A stretch of 64,000 bases of DNA, from positions 186,001 to 250,000 of the forward strand of contig JAUIRK010000017.1 in NCBI GenBank assembly GCA_030549495.1, in the 5' to 3' direction. Made by a program: the position numbers and the translations under genes. The notes beneath the pieces are model-generated. The model was not told the origin of the DNA, ran no database searches, and worked only from the letters and a program-made list of their open reading frames with translations. This DNA comes from Nectonema munidae. Its lineage: Eukaryota > Nematomorpha > Nectonematoida > Nectonematidae. How positions within the stretch are numbered: the first letter of the stretch is position 1; each line of letters begins with the position of its first letter. Shown piece by piece: positions 58,973-64,000 of the stretch.

Positions 58973-61003
58973 GTAAGTTTTTAATTAAAGATTTTATAAA
59001 CATGCAAATATTTTCCTACTAATGCGTAAAAAATAATAATCGTAATAAAGTTCAGGAAAATTTATTGATGCTTGTTGAGATACAAAATGTAAACAAATTT
59101 AAAGAACAAGCATTATATAGCAATGCTATTACTTTCACAGTATTGTGGCTGAAGAAGCCTTTTTGAAAACGAAAACATATTGTGTTTAATTTAATTTTAT
59201 TATTATTTTTCAATGATCTATTTTAACAATTCCTAACACTTGATATCATCGATTTTATGCTTTCTAAAATTGATACAAGTTTATTATAAATCTTGAGATT
59301 ATTGTAACCAAAGACATCTTTGGTACAAAAGCTTTTTAACTGATTTTCATATAATGGATCTAAACAAGTGACGTATATGGCACATCTCTACCGGCTTAGG
59401 TGGTAGTTTAGCCATTTTTAAGGGTTTCAACGCTTACTACTTTTTGTAAATTTTATTATTATTATTATTATATTGTACAGTGATTATAAAATGATACTGT
59501 AAAATCAGTTAATTTACTACAACTGATACATTTACTTAAGAAATTTGATTCATGTTTCGAACAAGTTTAGTTAAAGGTGTGAAAAATACCCTATGCTCAA
59601 TCCTGGCCACCGAGTTAAACATTTTTGTTGTACTCCATGCTGAATAAGCAGCACACACAGCAAAACTGCTTTATCAAAAAGCTCCAGATACTTGGCAATT
59701 TCTAATAGGGAAAAGGAATCAAAATCTTTTTAAAATTGACTGTTTAATTTATAGTAAATCGTTGTTATCTTTTATTAAATCTGTATTTTTAATGTATAAT
59801 TAGTCCCAAATTGTGGCGTCTGATATAATTATGAATCAAAAAATACAAATTTATATATTTCAAATTTTCATAAATTTTTAAGCCTCAAAGAGGTATTATT
59901 TGGCAATTGGTTTTAACATTTGTGTCTATCTTTTGGAGGCAGGTCAATTTGGCATCTGCAGAATTTGACCTATGAGATTTTAATATTTATTGATTCTGAA
60001 CAAATTGTCCAAGAGCTGAATTGTCCAAAATTCTAATTTTTTTGATTCTGAATTGTCGCTGAACCTATCTTTCTAGCGATTTGCCGATCCCCTACTTATA
60101 GGCAACTATGCAGTCGTTCTCAATTTTTTTCCTTTCACTGCTCAAATTTTTAAATAAATTTTTTCATTAACAATTTAGTGAACTTATTTTTAACGTTTTT
60201 AGGTTCAAATGAACACTATTGTAGGATAAAATGAAAAGTTATATAAAAACTGTTTGAAAAAGATGAGCAAACGACTAGTTTTTAAAAACCTAGGATTAAT
60301 ATGAAAAAAACATGATAAAATTCGCACAATCATTGAACCAAACGACACTTTGACAGCAACGTACCTCTTGACCATTTTATCCTGATTATCCAGTCACATC
60401 AAGTTTGTATAAATTTAAAAAAAGCGTTCTATCTGTTCTTTATAATTCTGACTATGATTTTCGAATATAATTTTTTTTCAGCTGTCGATACCTCAAATAC
60501 CATATATATATTCCCTAATGTTTTGTTGTTTAGTATTTTATGTATTATCTGGCTACTTGTTGTGAATATATATATATATATATATTAGCGTTAAATACTT
60601 TCGTATTTGTAATCATTATTTTCTATTATTATTATTTATGATGTATTATGCACACAAACCAATTTGCAAAGTTGCGTTTCTGAAGATTCTTCATCTCGAA
60701 GGATTAATTTCCCTTTGGAGATCTTCAAAACAAGACTTAATATTTGTGGAAATATGGAGAAGAAAAAAAATGCAAAACCTTTTTTTTCGGCTGCATTAAA
60801 ACATATTTCATCATCATTATCCAGTCACATTAATTTAATATTCTTTCTGTTGTTGGTTAATCGGTTCCTACTGGAAAGCATGCCTATAAAGGAATTCCTA
60901 GATGCATACAATGGAATGAAAAGAATTTTCTAATTAGGAAACAGGAATTTGTATAGGCAAAATTTTTGTGAATTAAGTTATAATTTAGGAGAGAGATTGA
61001 CTT
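58973..61003. other. Probable first intron, left part
   Basis: Begins with GTAAGT. It contains an ATT-rich run near 59452-59470 and a TA microsatellite at 60566-60585. The frame at 60664-60933 is open but lacks splice borders and family resemblance, so it is not called. Confidence 0.4.
60566..60585. repeat. TA microsatellite
   Basis: Ten TA units. Confidence 0.85.
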
Positions 61004-61369
61004 CTAGTTAAATATACTTAAATCCATTTTTTGACTTGAATCTTCTTGATTCCTTAAATTTAACAATGATTTTTTCGATCTTTGAACATTAGTTTCTATT
61101 GCTGTTTGTTTCCCTTGAGCAGTGATTCATATTCATGTTCCATAAGTATTGCCCATCTATGAAATGCTGTAGTGCCATTTTAAAAGTTAATTTAAAAATA
61201 TTCAAGGATTAGAAAGATTTAATTTAAGTAGATTTAACAAAATAATCGTAAAATTTACAGTTTTTTATTTGAAAAACAAGATATTTTATCATAATAAAAT
61301 GATAAAATCAAAATATAAGATTGGAGAGGATTTAATTCAAAAAAGGTGGATTGAAGTAAATTTCACTAA
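61004..61369. mobile_element. MITE with TTAAATCCATTTTTTG-type ends
   Basis: The left end CTAGTTAAATATACTTAAATC and the right end, reversed, TTAGTGAAATTTACTTCAATC match for about 45 bases at roughly three quarters of positions. Related one-sided copies occur at 42820-43090 and 52080-52140. Centre AT-rich. Confidence 0.55.
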
Positions 61370-64000
61370 AAAGCTGTCCCAATTTATGTACATTCTCAAT
61401 CTATTATTTTCAAATTAACAAAACATTTAGCTTATGGTAAAACTAAAACTCTACATCAAGTTCAGGAAAAATTCTATCGAACACGTTTAGGTTTTATTGT
61501 TTAAATTAATTTTATTTTTTTTTAAATTCTCTCATATTGACTTTCTTATAAATTTTCTATTTTATTCACTTTATTTCAAATGTGTTTTACACATTTATTG
61601 TTCTTATTTTTGCGAAATATATCTAATGAAACAATTGGATTTAATTTGCTTCCAGTTTTGAATTTGCATCCCAAAAACAGAATAATTGAAAACATAAAGA
61701 AATATATAATAATAAAATGATATTACTTAACAATGACGCATTTTTAGAATTTAATAATTAAGCTTATTGTAGAATAATTTATTGACAAATTCTCAAAACC
61801 CGTTTGAACAAAAACAACCTTTCCACATTTACGCCACGAGAGTTTATACAAGTGATCTTTTTTTCTTACTAATAGAGTTTTTACTATGACTTCATTGTTT
61901 AATCCTTATATAATAATGAATTGACTTGCGTAATGAAAATTTATTATAAGCTTCCTTATTTTTCGATGGTGATCTTAACTTTTGGATTTTAGTGCGTTTA
62001 GTGGTGTTAGATTAAAATAATTAATACCCACAATATTTATTTCAATATCTACTTGGTAGTGTTTGTTGTGCCCCAATCTATATTTGTAACTTGTTTCAAC
62101 TAAGAATTATGATTTATTTTTTCTTCGCATTGCTATTTTGGTTGGAAAAGTAGATGAATTTTTCATTATAAAAAGTCGAAATTAGAAAAATTTTCCAAAA
62201 ATTTTGATATCAAAGTAGAACTTCCTTGATATTTTAAAAAGTTTCTTTGACAATTTTTAAAAATTTTATTATAATAAATGTGATTTACTAGGTACAATAC
62301 GATTCTGGCATTTAATTTCGATAAAATGTCCAAGATTTGTGTTTATAAGTAAAAAAATTGATAATTGAAAATTTTTTAAATGAAATAGAAGTCCTTACTT
62401 TAAAGAGCGTAAACCGTATAAATCATCACTCTTACAACAAACACTCAAAATTAATATTGAAATATTTTGGTTACTTTCCTTTTTTGGTGCCTGTCTGTAA
62501 AATAATCGTGTACCTAAATATGAATAAAAAATGATATAATATATTTTTTGTGACGTGTGATGGGGGATAGAATTTTTTCAAGGAGAGTCTGGTCTCCGGT
62601 TTCCTGACCCGTGGCTATGCTACTCGTTTTATAAGGAAAGATTATACTTCTAAGTACAATCTTCTCTAACTCTGATTAATTTGAATTTAGAAAAATGACA
62701 ATTTCTAAATAGTCTAAGAGAATATTTCTAAGAGTTATTTCTATTTCTAGAAAATGGTGAAAGAAAAATGGACTATTTCAAAAAATTAATATTTTGGCTG
62801 AAAAATCTTCGGATTTAAAAATTTGCTTTAAATCTTGTAAGAGAAAAAATCTTATCCATAATTTTATTAGTTGTAAAAAATATGAATAAAGAAATTTTAA
62901 ACTTGAAATTTGTATATTTTGCCAATATTTTCCTTAATTTGGATACCGATCTTTTAATTTTTGATATAAAACTTGGTAATTTCGTTATTTGAGATACAAA
63001 CTAGAAATTTTTGCGTTTTTACATCTCAACGATCTTTAGCAGCAAACATTAAAAAATTGAAAAATGATTTATTTCGATAACAATTTCTTTAAGATAAATT
63101 ATGAGTAAAAATTTTAAAATTATTCTTTGGAAACAAATATTTTAATTAACTCAGTGTAGTTTGTGACTTATCAAGTGTTCATACCAAACAATAATTAAAA
63201 AAAAGGACTTCAAATATTTTCAACAAAGAGGCGGTATACAGTTAATAAATAAATCAGAATGGTAAAGGTACCGTGGAGTGTTTTCATCGAGAAGGCACAA
63301 TTGCGCCGCTTGTATAGAACTATGAGAAAGTATGCTTGATACGTGATCAAACCCAAGACCTTGAGTTATCGAAACCCAGTACCTAACGAATCTTACTCAA
63401 AAAGTAAAAAAGTAAAAGAAAGTAAAATTCTTTCATAAGACGTTTTAAATGGGGAAGTGTGTTTGCTAACACATGTATTATTGAAGGTATCTAGAATGAT
63501 ATGTCCATAAAACGTACTAAATATTATGACATTGTTAACATGTATCTTATGAATATGCTAACAAGGAGCGTTCGTTGAGTCCAAACTAACACGGTTGTAA
63601 TTTTGAATTAGCGCGTATTTTTACACAATTTATTCTTTTTGTTTACATATTTGTCGTAGTACAATCAGACTGATCTCCTCCGTAAGCCAAGTATTTTTGA
63701 AATTGATCGAATTTTTTTTCCATAAAAAAATGTATTGAAATTTAATCATATTGAATTATTATTTTTAAGTTTTTAGTTCAATGTTCCCTTTATGACAGTT
63801 ATTCTCGAAATCGCGGTAAATTACTTCCTTGTGTATTTTAGCAATTTTTAAGTTTCGATAAGCGCTGTGGTATTTGTAGAATACTGACTAATGTATGCTG
63901 CACCAGCTGGTAAAGAAAATTTTCATACGTAATGATAAAAAGGAACATTTCTAGATCATATTTATTTTATTCATTATAAAACTTTGCAAAATTTTTTGAC
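61370..64000. other. AT-rich stretch, probably intron or intergenic
   Basis: No supported exon. 63240-63450 is less AT-rich and has GATCAAACCCAAGACC and CGAAACCC, weakly like the end of a tRNA-derived repeat, but no complete tRNA shape can be drawn. Confidence 0.35.

Noticed and set aside
63240-63450. tRNA-like string near GATCAAACCC
   Set aside because: No acceptor stem or anticodon arm can be paired around it.

Overview
The window is AT-rich, intron-rich-looking eukaryotic DNA. Long stretches have no coding signal, and the gene-like pieces are single exons with GT/AG borders. The repeat types suggest an arthropod: many ZBED/ZMYM/TTF-type hAT transposons, an RTE-type LINE, Tc1/mariner and pogo-like elements, and a Cys-finger orphan family that I recognise from arthropod genomes. 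A caligid copepod (sea louse) is my best guess, from recollection of similar repeats; it is inference, not proof.

Layout. 0-7 kb: a broken copy of the orphan family, then a minus-strand retroelement (gag-like part, reverse transcriptase and RNase H) between two identical 81-base direct repeats. 7-13 kb: short tandem repeats, two small non-autonomous elements with 8-base target duplications, and two exon-like coding blocks at 12.1-12.9 kb. 13-16 kb: an LTR-retrotransposon protease/integrase fossil with a foldback element inside its 3' side. 15.6-25.6 kb: at least five decayed hAT insertions; one carries an intact, GC-rich gag-like ORF. 26-28 kb: a mariner-type element whose inverted ends contain a 21-base minisatellite, 13 units at one end and 5 at the other. 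30.4-32.7 kb: a hAT with clean ends and a perfect 8-base target duplication. 37-42 kb: a nest of hATs, one inside another. 43.4-47.9 kb: two nested elements whose inverted ends are arrays of a 15-16 base unit. 50-55.6 kb: small MITEs, a decayed RTE LINE and two more copies of the 15-16 base array.

The host signal is strongest at 56.8-59 kb: a probable last exon with a polyadenylation signal and, 1.3 kb further on the same strand, the first coding exon of a gene whose N-terminus is rich in His, Asn and Ser, ending in a clear GTAAGT donor. The rest of that gene lies beyond a long intron or outside the window. I see no operon-like organisation, no CRISPR array and no RNA gene I can defend.

The most unusual signals are the transposons that end in tandem arrays (26.4-27.9, 43.4-47.9, 49.9 and 55.5 kb), the exon pair at 12.1-12.9 kb with one in-frame TGA, and the 81-base identical repeats of the minus-strand retroelement together with a third, inverted copy next to an acceptor-like sequence.
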